Shown: positions 33,951 through 43,039, counted from the first letter of the stretch. The stretch: DNA of 44,584 nucleotides from Tannerella sp. (GCA_031285685.1 JAITVS010000218.1:1-44584), one strand, 5' to 3'. Made by a program: numbers and translations. Notes: generated by a model from the letters alone, not told the origin.

Positions 33951-35936
33951 ATGAGAAAAAAAACCCTTTATACAATTATATATACTATAATACTAAGCAT
34001 TTCTTCGTTCACCTACGCCCAGGAAGAGGCCAATGCTGTTTATCTGAACAATGAAGGAATGACTCTTGATTCTTTATATGATATTGTAAATGACCCCCAA
34101 ATATCATACAAAGAAAAAATGAACATTTTTTACAGGTGTAACTACAAAAGGGATTCACAACGGGAAAAACAAACGTCAACAATAAACACTTTACTGGCTG
34201 AAAGCAAAAGAAAAAGAGATGCTAACGGACTTTTATATGAATACATCTATCTTGCAGACCTTCATAACGAATGGAACAATGAAGATTTATTCAATCTGTA
34301 CATAGATTCGGCAGATATATATGCTGAAGATGCTACAAGTTCTTTAGCTTTGGCGGGATATCATTATACCAAAGGAACACAAGCCATAAATGCCCCATAT
34401 GGCAAAAAGGAAGGATATAAACAGTTTGAAAAAGCAATAGATTATTACAGTCAGGCTAATCAGGATATTCAGTATTTAAGCTACATATTATATAATATAA
34501 CAATATATACAGCCAATCAGCCTGATACGACATTTGCAAAAAGACTTATAGAAAAGGTAGAACACATACTACAAAAAGAATATTCGCCTTTTATTGACTT
34601 TTCTCTCAGCACCATGAAATCCGACTTATACAGTATGTATTTCAACACAACAAAACAGGAGAATATGCTTGATTCCGCTATTTTCTATGAGAAAAAACGC
34701 ATCGGATTATTTTATTCAAACCAAGATATACTACCGGAAGAACTGGATTATGACGTCCTACAGTCATACCTTCTTATCGCAGAATATTGTTCTCTCAGAA
34801 AAACGCCAAACTGGGGATATATTAATGAGTGTATCGAAAATGCAAAATCTATCGGACACACAGATGACTCCTACATCATGAGCCGTATAAAATATACCGA
34901 AGCCATCTCCCTTTTCGAACAGAAAAAATATACTGAAGCAGAAAAATTAATCATCGAAGCGGAAAATTATCTATCCAGACAAATAAATGAAGGGGGAGCC
35001 ATGTATCCTCCGGAGACTTTTTATTCGGACGAGGCTACCTACGCGGATCTCCACAGCAGAATCCTATACGCAACCGGTAATTACAAGGAAGCTTTGAATC
35101 ATAACCGAAAGAAAAATAACCTGAAGCTTAGAATGCGTGACATAGAAACGCGTGAACTTGAATATTTATACAATACCGAAAAAGAAGAAAGAAAAATCGA
35201 GCAATTAAAAGTTATAAATGCCAACCAGTTAAAATCAACCACCATGTTAATCATTGTCGCGACATTACTTATTGCGACCATGGTTTTATTGTCATTATGG
35301 TTTTATACTGTTAAAAACAGCATTAAACGCCGCTCCGCTCTGATCAAAACAGAAAAAGAGGAGGCGGAACTGAATCTGAAAATAAAAGAGGAACAGGCAA
35401 TCAAAGCCCAGTTGGAAAAATACGAAGTATTGTCGGATTATCGCCTGAAGGAAATGGAACTTGAAGGCAAAAACAAGGCAATGGAACAATTATTAAAAGA
35501 CAAAAAAGATCTGGACAAACAAATAGAAGCATATACACAAAAAATCAATGAATATGAACGTAACAATGACAAAAAGCAGGAACAAGTCAAAGATGAAACT
35601 CCTCTAAGTCATATTATTATAGACGATATCACTAAATTAATAAACAAAAAGCTACCAAAAAATAAAGATTCCATTGAATCGTTGAAATATATTGACGGAC
35701 AATATATCTCTGCCCTCAAAAATTCATACAATGGGAATCTTTCTGTCCCGTATATCAAATATTGTATATGTTTTGCTATCGGCATGGGAATAGGAGACGT
35801 TTCGGAATGCTTCTCTATTGAGCAATCCTCGGTCCATATGGTTCGTTATCGTCTGAAGAAAAAATTCGGATTAGATAATAATGAAGATCTTGACGTATAC
35901 CTTCGCAGACTAAATAAAACACTGTCAGTTAAATGA
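33951..35936 (+). CDS. Membrane-spanning TPR/coiled-coil/HTH regulator, copy 1 (DUF6377-like)
   Basis: 661 residues. Signal peptide or first helix at 1-23 (ending FTYAQ). About 30-410 is a periplasmic helical TPR-like domain (ALAGYHYTKGTQAINAPYGK, KKYTEAEKLIIEAENYL). One transmembrane helix lies at about 428-452 (MLIIVATLLIATMVLLSLWF), then a charged cytoplasmic coiled coil (about 455-545, LEKYEVLSDYRLKEMELEGK). The C-terminus (about 595-655) holds a LuxR/GerE-like helix-turn-helix: YIKYCICFAIGMGIGDVSEC, SSVHMVRYRLKKKFGL. The plan is that of a one-component regulator that senses a periplasmic cue and binds DNA from the membrane. It is divergent from the fimbrillin-like gene and directly upstream of a paralogue, so surface-gene control is a reasonable inference. 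No kinase or receiver motifs are visible. Confidence 0.78.
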   Translation: MRKKTLYTIIYTIILSISSFTYAQEEANAVYLNNEGMTLDSLYDIVNDPQISYKEKMNIFYRCNYKRDSQREKQTSTINTLLAESKRKRDANGLLYEYIYLADLHNEWNNEDLFNLYIDSADIYAEDATSSLALAGYHYTKGTQAINAPYGKKEGYKQFEKAIDYYSQANQDIQYLSYILYNITIYTANQPDTTFAKRLIEKVEHILQKEYSPFIDFSLSTMKSDLYSMYFNTTKQENMLDSAIFYEKKRIGLFYSNQDILPEELDYDVLQSYLLIAEYCSLRKTPNWGYINECIENAKSIGHTDDSYIMSRIKYTEAISLFEQKKYTEAEKLIIEAENYLSRQINEGGAMYPPETFYSDEATYADLHSRILYATGNYKEALNHNRKKNNLKLRMRDIETRELEYLYNTEKEERKIEQLKVINANQLKSTTMLIIVATLLIATMVLLSLWFYTVKNSIKRRSALIKTEKEEAELNLKIKEEQAIKAQLEKYEVLSDYRLKEMELEGKNKAMEQLLKDKKDLDKQIEAYTQKINEYERNNDKKQEQVKDETPLSHIIIDDITKLINKKLPKNKDSIESLKYIDGQYISALKNSYNGNLSVPYIKYCICFAIGMGIGDVSECFSIEQSSVHMVRYRLKKKFGLDNNEDLDVYLRRLNKTLSVK

Positions 35937-35964
35937 AAGAACCTCAGGTATTCAACGTCGAAAA

Positions 35965-37779
35965 ATGAAAAAATTGTATTTCATACTATTGGGCTGTTTT
36001 ATCTGTCAGACATCTTTCACACAAACCCGAATGAACAATGGACAAACAGCATCAGACCTTGATTCCATACACAACATAATAGGACTAAATACTCCGATTA
36101 AAGAAAATACACTCTTCAGTTTCTGCACTTTAGCCCATATGAATATGAATGCCGGTAATATGGCATATGCAAAATCGCTTCTGGATTCTGCAACCGTTTA
36201 TATTGATGAAAATAAGGATATCAAAGGAACCGCTTTATATCATTATTTGAACGGATTGTATATTATCCAGCATAATCCGGATAACAGCAATGAAGGATAT
36301 AACCACCTTTACAAATCTCTTTACTACTACGAACAACTGGGAGATAATCCGAATATGATCATAAACATTATACAAGTTTTGGCAAACGAAGTATCAATCA
36401 GAGAAGACACTGTTTCCATAAATAATATATTAGCCAAGGCTGTCGCCCTAAACAAGCAAACACCTGAAAATAAGACACTGGAACTCTTAATAAACGGACT
36501 TCATTGCATACCTTATAAAATAAATTACAAAAACAATAAAAATGAAAACACGATTGATTCCATATTGTTTCATAAAAAGAAATCCATCGAGATGTATGAG
36601 TCCGGACAACTGAACGGTCTGGGAATGGAAGCTAACATAAGCCTTCTTTACATACATATGGCAGAATACGAGGCGATGAAGAAAGAACCGGATTTCTCCC
36701 TGATAAACAATAGCATAATAAAAGCAAAAGAGATTGCAGAGAAACTAAATTATCCATTAGCCGACATACGGCTGTCCTATGCTCAATCATTAATAAACTA
36801 CGCAAAAGGCAATCTGACACAAGCAGAAAAACTGGCATTTTCTACCAATGAACTTATTGACAATTACCGCAAGTTCGGATACCAACAGCTTTATGTAGAC
36901 AATTATGAACTGTTAAGCCATATATACGAAGCTAAGGAAAATCACAAAACAGCATTAGAATATGAAGAACTGAAAAGCAAATATGAATTGGAAATACGTA
37001 ACAATGAAATAAAAACCATTGAACTTCAATTTTTAACAGATCTGAAAGATGCAGAAGTGACAAATCTGAAAACACAAAATTCTTTTCAGAAAAAAACAAC
37101 GTCATTCATAACCATAACATGCATACTTCTATTAATTGTAACGATATTATTATTGTTGCTATTCTCTGCAAAACAAAAAAGCCTGGGGCATCATAATGAA
37201 CTGGAAAAAAAGGCGAAAGATGATGCCAATCTTAAACTAAAGCTCAAAAAGGAACAAACAGAAAAAGCTTTACTTGAGAAATATGAAGTATTATCTGATT
37301 TCCACCTGAAGGAAATGGAACTTATCGGCAAAAGCAAAGAACTGGAATTACTGGAGGCTGAAAAAATGGAACTGGACAGACAAGTCGAACGGTATGCTGA
37401 AAAAATAGAGGAATATGAGCAATCTATGCATAGACAACAGCAGGTAAATGAAAAGGAACAATCCATGTGCAATATAATAAAAGAAGATATAGAACAACTG
37501 ATCAATAAATACTCATATGAAACCAAAGGCTATATTCCAAATTTAAACAAGATTAATGATGCGTATATTAATTGCCTGAGAGAAAAGTATGAAGGACAGA
37601 TTTCCGTACAATATATCAAATATTGTATCTGCTTTACGATAGGGATGGAAATTAATGAAGTTGCAGAATGTTTTTGCATCGAACCTGCTTCCGTACATGG
37701 ACTACGCTACAGACTCAAAAAGAAATTCGGATTGGGTACGGACGAAAATCTCGAACTGTTCCTGAAATCAAATGTCTAA
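35965..37779 (+). CDS. Membrane-spanning TPR/coiled-coil/HTH regulator, copy 2 (DUF6377-like)
   Basis: 604 residues and clearly a paralogue of the gene before it. Signal peptide about 1-20, TPR-like periplasmic domain about 25-370, transmembrane helix about 378-402 (SFITITCILLLIVTILLLLL), coiled coil about 405-500, and C-terminal HTH about 545-600 (YIKYCICFTIGMEINEVAEC, ASVHGLRYRLKKKFGL). The coiled-coil and HTH parts match copy 1 closely (LEKYEVLSD.HLKEMEL; YIKYCICF.IGM), while the periplasmic halves differ. That suggests the same or overlapping DNA targets with different input signals. It begins 28 nt after copy 1, in the same operon. Its stop overlaps the stop of the converging barrel gene by 2 nt. 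Confidence 0.78.
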   Translation: MKKLYFILLGCFICQTSFTQTRMNNGQTASDLDSIHNIIGLNTPIKENTLFSFCTLAHMNMNAGNMAYAKSLLDSATVYIDENKDIKGTALYHYLNGLYIIQHNPDNSNEGYNHLYKSLYYYEQLGDNPNMIINIIQVLANEVSIREDTVSINNILAKAVALNKQTPENKTLELLINGLHCIPYKINYKNNKNENTIDSILFHKKKSIEMYESGQLNGLGMEANISLLYIHMAEYEAMKKEPDFSLINNSIIKAKEIAEKLNYPLADIRLSYAQSLINYAKGNLTQAEKLAFSTNELIDNYRKFGYQQLYVDNYELLSHIYEAKENHKTALEYEELKSKYELEIRNNEIKTIELQFLTDLKDAEVTNLKTQNSFQKKTTSFITITCILLLIVTILLLLLFSAKQKSLGHHNELEKKAKDDANLKLKLKKEQTEKALLEKYEVLSDFHLKEMELIGKSKELELLEAEKMELDRQVERYAEKIEEYEQSMHRQQQVNEKEQSMCNIIKEDIEQLINKYSYETKGYIPNLNKINDAYINCLREKYEGQISVQYIKYCICFTIGMEINEVAECFCIEPASVHGLRYRLKKKFGLGTDENLELFLKSNV

Positions 37780-39017
37780 TACTGCTTAATCAGAAACGAA
37801 GGATTAATACGCAGGCAAACGCCTATAGAAAAATTCGTATTACCTCCGAATGCCGAGGATTGATAAAGTCCGGTTTCCGATGAATACCTTTTACCGGATA
37901 AATAATGATACATCTCCGCTTGAATGCCAAAAGTAAAACCTTTTCCTAAAGTCCGGACATAATCCGCACCCAGATAAAGCATTTTGGGGTTTTCGTACAT
38001 CATTCCGGCTTCTTTCGTTGATACAGAGCCATAAAAGGGACTTCCGAAAATAGGCACAAAATCATTACAGGACCAGTATGAAGTACTGATATTAAAATCA
38101 CTCAGCTGCACGGCTGCCTTTGCGTAATACCCCCTTCCACGTTCCAGCTGAAAAGTTCGTCCTTTCGGAAAGATATACCCGGCCATATCAATTTCGGTAT
38201 TTATATATTTCAATACACAACCATTCAGGTTCCACTTCAAACCCACACCCAAAGCCCCGTTCATAATAGTCTGTATATCTTCATCCGTTACATCAATCTC
38301 TCCACCCCTGTGCTGCGTAAGGCCCTGTACAGGAATGTACACATGATAACGGGACTCCGGAGAATTTACTTTAAAAAGGGCAGAACCTCCTGTAACAAAG
38401 GCCTCCTGACGTGTATCTAATTTATATATATAAGTCATCCAGTCTACCCATAAATCCAAATCAAGCCATTTTGTTCCATATAATAATTGCAGACCGGTCT
38501 CCGGGTCTGATGTCAAATTAAGCTCCGGATTGTACAACGGCTCTATCAAACGATGATTCGAACCGCCATAAATATCACCCAGAATAACACAAACATTATC
38601 CGACAATGAGATATGAGCACGAAAATAGGGCAACACATGAACATTATGGGCATAATCCTGACCATTCCATTTTGAAATATCCTTATATGCAAATGCCGGA
38701 TATCGTGTAGTCCCCCAGAACCACATAGAATGAACACCTGCTTCCAGCTTCACATTGGAAAGCGGGTAATAACCGGCTTTCAGTTGTAACCAAAATCCGG
38801 GCAATGTATATCCTTTCTGAACAGTTGAATTGAATTCATTATCTTTAAAAAAAGATATATTATCCACTTCAACCGATAATTGACCTTTACAAAGGGTATC
38901 TATCCGACAATCCGTAGCATATAGTTTCTCTGCCAGCTGGGCATAAGAATCTTGCCTACCGGAGAAGGTCAGCATCAGAAACCACCAAATACATATATAA
39001 TAATATCGTCTCTTCAC
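37776..39017 (-). CDS. Outer-membrane beta-barrel protein of unknown function
   Basis: 413 residues if started at the GTG at 39017, which gives MKRRYYYICIWWFLMLTFSG as a signal peptide ending SYAQ. No ATG precedes a signal peptide, and a GTG at 39059 would add only a Cys-rich stretch. The mature protein is rich in amphipathic, aromatic strands (LPGFWLQLKAGYYPLSNVKL, HSMWFWGTTRYPAFAYKD, WLDLDLWVDWMTYIYKLD, FTFGIQAEMYHYLSG, NFSIGVCLRINPSF). This suggests an outer-membrane barrel of about 16 strands. I do not recognise a family with a known function. It converges with regulator copy 2, stop over stop, leaving no room for a terminator. Confidence 0.65.
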   Translation of the reverse strand: MKRRYYYICIWWFLMLTFSGRQDSYAQLAEKLYATDCRIDTLCKGQLSVEVDNISFFKDNEFNSTVQKGYTLPGFWLQLKAGYYPLSNVKLEAGVHSMWFWGTTRYPAFAYKDISKWNGQDYAHNVHVLPYFRAHISLSDNVCVILGDIYGGSNHRLIEPLYNPELNLTSDPETGLQLLYGTKWLDLDLWVDWMTYIYKLDTRQEAFVTGGSALFKVNSPESRYHVYIPVQGLTQHRGGEIDVTDEDIQTIMNGALGVGLKWNLNGCVLKYINTEIDMAGYIFPKGRTFQLERGRGYYAKAAVQLSDFNISTSYWSCNDFVPIFGSPFYGSVSTKEAGMMYENPKMLYLGADYVRTLGKGFTFGIQAEMYHYLSGKRYSSETGLYQSSAFGGNTNFSIGVCLRINPSFLIKQY

Positions 39018-39140
39018 ACTACATTCCTCGTTCTCTACACAGTGAAATATGAATCTCACAAAAAGAACTGCAAACTTAGAAAAAAATTGTATACGATCAT
39101 CTCTTATTGTCAGAAAATTACAGAGAACCTATATTAAAAC

Positions 39141-39154
39141 ATGTTTAAGAACAT
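39141..39154. promoter_or_regulatory. Palindromic operator upstream of galM
   Basis: ATGTTTAAGAACAT has arms ATGTT/AACAT around a 4-nt centre. The same arms occur twice upstream of the sodium/sugar symporter (42939-42952 and 42977-42990). Its distance to the shared TAATTTTACACTCAA block is 54 nt, nearly identical to that at the symporter (55 nt). Confidence 0.65.
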
Positions 39155-39187
39155 CTTTTTATTATTACTTCATTTGAATAATAGCAG

Positions 39188-39202
39188 TAATTTTACACTC
39201 AA
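39188..39202 (+). promoter_or_regulatory. Probable core promoter of the galM-MFS-galK operon
   Basis: TAATTTTACACTCAA matches 14 of 15 positions with 43025-43039 upstream of the symporter. Its first eight bases resemble TAnnTTTG with A in place of the last G. No good TTTG sits 19-21 nt upstream, as would be expected if an activator at 39141-39154 compensates. The galM ATG is 21 nt downstream. Confidence 0.5.
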
Positions 39203-39223
39203 TTATAAACTTATAAAATCTTT

Positions 39224-40300
39224 ATGAAGAACGAACATACACTTTCCGGCCTATTTATTGCAAACTTTCATACAATAATAGACAGAAAAGAAACATCGCT
39301 TTGTGCATTAACAAACAAAACTGGCTCTGAACTTACCATATTGAATTACGGTGCAAAAATTGTGTCTGTCATGATTCCCGACAAGAGTGGAAAAATGACA
39401 GATGTTGTAACCGGGCACGATTCTATCAAAGATTATCTAAGTTCGGAAGAACCTTATTTCGGAGCAGTATGCGGGCGTTACGGCAATCGTATTGCAAAAG
39501 GCCGTTTTACTCTTGAGGGAGTTTTATACGATAAACTGGCCATAAATAATGGCCCCAACAGTTTGCACGGCGGAATAAAAGGATTTAACGCCGTTGTATG
39601 GGATATGAAGCAAATTGACGGACAAACAGTCGAACTAAAATACACTTCAGCGAACGGAGAAGAGGGCTTCCCCGGCAAGTTGGAGACAACCATCACATAT
39701 CGTCTGACGGATGAAAATGAAGTCGTAATTACTTATCATGCCGTTACGGATAAAACAACCGTATTAAACCTGACGAATCATTCGTATTTTAATCTTTCGG
39801 GGGCCGGTGATCCTTCTATCGGAGATCATCTGCTGACTATTAATGCGGATTACTATCTGCCGACTGATGATACTGCAATTCCATACGGACCAAAAGAAAA
39901 AGTGGAAGGTACCCCAATGGACTTCCGCACTCCACATGAAGTCGGTGAACGTATCAATAATGATTTCGAACAACTCAAATTCGGCAAAGGATATGACCAC
40001 ACCTATATTCTGAACAAGAAAGATAACGAATTATCTTTCTGTGCACGTTGCATATCGCCTAAAACCGGTATTGTGATGGATACATTCACAACAGAACCGG
40101 GTGTACAATTATATACAGGAAACTGGATGACCGGTAATCTTAAAGGTAAAAACGGACAAAGATATCCTATGCGCGCCGCACTTTGCCTTGAAACACAACA
40201 CTTTCCCGACAGTCCGAACAAACCGGAGTATCCGTCAACAACACTTCATCCCGGAGAAATTTTCGAGAGTCAGACTGTCTATAAATTTTCCGTAGAATAA
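39224..40300 (+). CDS. galM: Aldose 1-epimerase (galactose mutarotase)
   Basis: 358 residues, no signal peptide, so cytoplasmic. GalM interconverts alpha and beta anomers of galactose so that GalK can use it. Motifs: GRYGNRIAKGRF, NNGPNSLHGG, TNHSYFNLSG (catalytic His), GYDHTYIL, and CLETQHFPDSPN (catalytic Glu). The N-terminal ~25 residues (NEHTLSGLFIANFHT) are a modest extension. It is first in an operon with a sugar MFS transporter (34 nt gap) and galK, which settles the substrate as galactose with good confidence. Confidence 0.93.
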   Translation: MKNEHTLSGLFIANFHTIIDRKETSLCALTNKTGSELTILNYGAKIVSVMIPDKSGKMTDVVTGHDSIKDYLSSEEPYFGAVCGRYGNRIAKGRFTLEGVLYDKLAINNGPNSLHGGIKGFNAVVWDMKQIDGQTVELKYTSANGEEGFPGKLETTITYRLTDENEVVITYHAVTDKTTVLNLTNHSYFNLSGAGDPSIGDHLLTINADYYLPTDDTAIPYGPKEKVEGTPMDFRTPHEVGERINNDFEQLKFGKGYDHTYILNKKDNELSFCARCISPKTGIVMDTFTTEPGVQLYTGNWMTGNLKGKNGQRYPMRAALCLETQHFPDSPNKPEYPSTTLHPGEIFESQTVYKFSVE

Positions 40301-40334
40301 AAACACAAAATATTAACAAGTAAAATCTTTAGCT

Positions 40335-41645
40335 ATGGCACAGAAAAAACAAAATGGAAGCATAATTGCCATTATTACGATGATGTTTCTTTTTGCAATG
40401 ATTTCTTTCGTAACGAATCTTGCAGCGCCGATCGGCGTTATCTGGAAAAATCAACCGGGCATCGAAGGCTCCAACTTCTTGGGAATGATGGGTAATATGA
40501 TGAATTTCTTAGCCTATCTGTTTATGGGTATTCCGGCCGGTAAACTGTTGACCAAAATCGGTTATAAAAAGACTGCATTGCTTGCGATTGCCGTCGGATT
40601 GCTGGGTGTTTTCACACAATACCTGTCGGGCATTCTGGGCGTCGGGACGCAGTTGTTCGGTCTTCCCGCCAATTTCTTTGTTTACCTGTTGGGCGCATTT
40701 ATTGCCGGTTTTTCCGTTTGTATGCTCAACACCGTAGTAAACCCGATGTTGAACCTGCTCGGAGGAGGCGGAAACAAAGGAAACCAGCTGATCCAAATCG
40801 GAGGTACATGTAACTCGTTAACCGGCACATTGACACCGATGTTTGTAGGCGCATTGATCGGCGGAGTAACCAAAGACACAGCAATCACCGATGTAAACAT
40901 GGTATTATTCATTGCAATGGCCGTATTCGCAGTAGCATTTATCATCCTGTCTATGGTGCCGATCTCGGATCCCGACGCAGACAAAAAGAAAGATAACATC
41001 GTTTATGAAAGAAGTCCCTGGGCTTTCCGCCATTTTGTTTTAGGTACTATTGCTATTTTTGTATATGTAGGCGTTGAGATAGGTATACCGGGAACACTTA
41101 ACTTCTTCCTGGAAGATGCCAATGCCGGAAACGTAGGTGCGACGGTTGCCGGATTTGTAACGGGAACATACTGGTTCATGATGCTTATCGGCCGGTTCTT
41201 AGGCAGTATGGTCGGAGCGAAAGTATCCAGTAAAGCGATGTTGACATTTGCTTCCACATTAGGAATTATCCTGATCGTGGGCGCCATGGTATCTCCCGTA
41301 ACACTCAAATCTTCCATGCCTGTATTTACCGGTTCCGGATTTGCACTGGAACAAGTTTCCTTAAGCGCCTTATTACTTGTCCTTTGCGGCTTGTGCACAT
41401 CGATCATGTGGGGTGGAATCTTTAATCTTGCCACCGAAGGATTAGGAAAATATACGGCTGCAGGCTCCGGTATCTTTATGATGATGGTGGTCGGCGGAGG
41501 TATCCTTCCGTTGATCCAGAACTGGGTAGCCGACATGTCGACATATATGATCTCCTATCTTGTTCCGATTGCCGGTATGGCATACATGTTGTACTATGCT
41601 TTGATCGGAAGTAAAAATGTAAACAAGGACATCTCCGTAGATTAG
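40335..41645 (+). CDS. MFS sugar permease (galactose/glucose type)
   Basis: 436 residues with about 12 transmembrane helices. Start MAQKKQNGSIIAIITMMFLF, then LAYLFMGIPAGKLLTKIGYKK (the MFS motif-A region, G-x3-D/G-R-x-G-x-K variant GKLLTKIGYKK), a hydrophilic central loop DPDADKKKDN between two six-helix halves, and YWFMMLIGRFLGS in the second half. It lies between galM and galK, so it most likely imports galactose by proton symport. Affinity for glucose cannot be excluded. A symporter of a different family, just downstream, would provide a second, sodium-driven route. Confidence 0.88.
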   Translation: MAQKKQNGSIIAIITMMFLFAMISFVTNLAAPIGVIWKNQPGIEGSNFLGMMGNMMNFLAYLFMGIPAGKLLTKIGYKKTALLAIAVGLLGVFTQYLSGILGVGTQLFGLPANFFVYLLGAFIAGFSVCMLNTVVNPMLNLLGGGGNKGNQLIQIGGTCNSLTGTLTPMFVGALIGGVTKDTAITDVNMVLFIAMAVFAVAFIILSMVPISDPDADKKKDNIVYERSPWAFRHFVLGTIAIFVYVGVEIGIPGTLNFFLEDANAGNVGATVAGFVTGTYWFMMLIGRFLGSMVGAKVSSKAMLTFASTLGIILIVGAMVSPVTLKSSMPVFTGSGFALEQVSLSALLLVLCGLCTSIMWGGIFNLATEGLGKYTAAGSGIFMMMVVGGGILPLIQNWVADMSTYMISYLVPIAGMAYMLYYALIGSKNVNKDISVD

Positions 41646-41684
41646 CAGATTAATTAAATATCAACCTATAAACAACATTAAATT

Positions 41685-42821
41685 ATGGATATAGAACACG
41701 TAAGAAGTCGTTTTATCAAACATTTTGACGGAAGTACCGGATCTGTATATGCATCTCCGGGACGTATTAACCTGATTGGAGAGCATACGGATTATAACGG
41801 AGGTTTCGTTTTTCCCGGCGCAATAGATAAAGGTATGATTGCCGAATTAAAAACAAATGGAACAGATAAGGTTCGCGCATACTCCATAGACCTGAAGGAC
41901 TATGTGGAGTTCGGTCTTAATGAAGAAGACGCACCGCGTGCCAGCTGGGCCAGATATATTTTTGGCGTATGCCGGGAAATAATTAAACGGGGAGGCAAAA
42001 TTGCAGGTTTCAATACGGCATTTGCAGGAGATGTTCCCCTGGGAGCCGGGATGTCTTCATCGGCCGCCCTTGAAAGCACTTATGCCTTTGCGTTAAACGA
42101 CATGTTCAATCTCGGCATAGACAAATTTGAACTGGCAAAAATAGGACAGGCTACGGAGCACAATTACTGCGGTGTAATGTGTGGTATTATGGACCAGTTC
42201 GCTTCTATTTTCGGTAAAAAAGGAAGCCTGATCCGCCTTGACTGCCGTTCATTGGAATACGAATACTTCCCTTTTGATCCGAAAGGATACAAATTAGTAT
42301 TACTTGATACATTAGTTAAACATGAACTGGCATCATCGGCCTATAACAAACGTCGTCAATCGTGTGAAGCTGTTGCCAAAGCAATAGGTGTTGAATTTTT
42401 ACGCGACGCCACAATGGAACAACTTCAATCGGTCAAAGATCAGGTAAGCGCCGAAGACTATATGCGCGCAGAGTATGTTATCGAAGAAATACAGCGTGTT
42501 CTGGATGTCTGTGAAGCCCTTAAAGCAAATGACTACGAAACCGTAGGACAAAAAATGTATGAAACTCACTACGGAATGAGTAAGCTTTACGAAGTCAGCT
42601 GCGTTGAATTAGACTATCTGAATGATGTAGCAAAAGAATGCGGTGTTACCGGATCCCGTGTTATGGGAGGCGGTTTCGGAGGATGTACGATCAATCTTGT
42701 AAAAGATGAGCTTTACGACTCTTTTATCCAAAAAGCAAAAGAAGGATATAAGGACAAGTTCGGTAAATACCCGAAAGTTTATGACGTTGTCATAAGCGAC
42801 GGAGCACGTAAATTAGCCTGA
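41685..42821 (+). CDS. galK: Galactokinase
   Basis: 378 residues. GalK phosphorylates alpha-D-galactose to galactose-1-phosphate, the first committed step of the Leloir pathway, in the cytoplasm. GHMP-kinase motifs: PGRINLIGEHTDYNGG (25-40, galactokinase signature), PLGAGMSSSAALES (ATP-binding motif 2), CGIMDQFASIFG, and GSRVMGGGFGGCTINL (motif 3). Length is usual. It lies 39 nt after the permease. galT and galE are not in the window. A strong terminator closes the operon. Confidence 0.96.
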   Translation: MDIEHVRSRFIKHFDGSTGSVYASPGRINLIGEHTDYNGGFVFPGAIDKGMIAELKTNGTDKVRAYSIDLKDYVEFGLNEEDAPRASWARYIFGVCREIIKRGGKIAGFNTAFAGDVPLGAGMSSSAALESTYAFALNDMFNLGIDKFELAKIGQATEHNYCGVMCGIMDQFASIFGKKGSLIRLDCRSLEYEYFPFDPKGYKLVLLDTLVKHELASSAYNKRRQSCEAVAKAIGVEFLRDATMEQLQSVKDQVSAEDYMRAEYVIEEIQRVLDVCEALKANDYETVGQKMYETHYGMSKLYEVSCVELDYLNDVAKECGVTGSRVMGGGFGGCTINLVKDELYDSFIQKAKEGYKDKFGKYPKVYDVVISDGARKLA

Positions 42822-42848
42822 AGAAATAAAAAAATAAATATTTCTTAT

Positions 42849-42896
42849 AAAAGAAACCGGGTTGCCTTTTTTGTCATGGCAATCCGGTTTCTTTTT
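42849..42896 (+). terminator. Terminator after the galM-MFS-galK operon
   Basis: AAAGAAACCGGGTTGCC pairs with GGCAATCCGGTTTCTTT with one G-T mismatch pair, around an 11-nt T-rich loop, and ends in TTTTT at 42892-42896. Confidence 0.9.
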
Positions 42897-42938
42897 ACCC
42901 GACGGCAAATAAACATAACACCAAAACCCGTAATTATT

Positions 42939-42952
42939 ATGTTATACAACAC
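42939..42952. promoter_or_regulatory. Palindromic operator, distal copy, upstream of the sodium/sugar symporter
   Basis: ATGTTATACAACAC; arms ATGTT/AACAT with one mismatch in the last base. It lies 38 nt upstream of the next copy, so the two are nearly four helical turns apart. Confidence 0.6.
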
Positions 42953-42976
42953 AAATATTGCAAACCTCGGCTTTTT

Positions 42977-42990
42977 ATGTTATACAACAT
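42977..42990. promoter_or_regulatory. Palindromic operator, proximal copy, upstream of the sodium/sugar symporter
   Basis: ATGTTATACAACAT, perfect ATGTT/AACAT arms. With the distal copy and the site before galM it forms a three-member set, always upstream of galactose genes in this window. Confidence 0.65.
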
Positions 42991-43024
42991 ATGGATTATA
43001 TATATACTCAATTCAATTAAGTGT

Positions 43025-43039
43025 TATTTTTACACTCAA
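43025..43039 (+). promoter_or_regulatory. Probable core promoter of the sodium/sugar symporter gene
   Basis: TATTTTTACACTCAA, a 14/15 match with the galM promoter block. An inverted repeat AGTGT/ACACT (43020-43024 and 43032-43036) overlaps it and might be a further operator. The GTG start is 38 nt downstream. Confidence 0.5.

Noticed and set aside
41003-41536. 177-residue minus-strand open frame inside the MFS gene
   Set aside because: It is antisense to a clear 12-helix permease, is rich in Pro/Ile/Thr as expected from the complement of hydrophobic codons, and has no recognisable domain.
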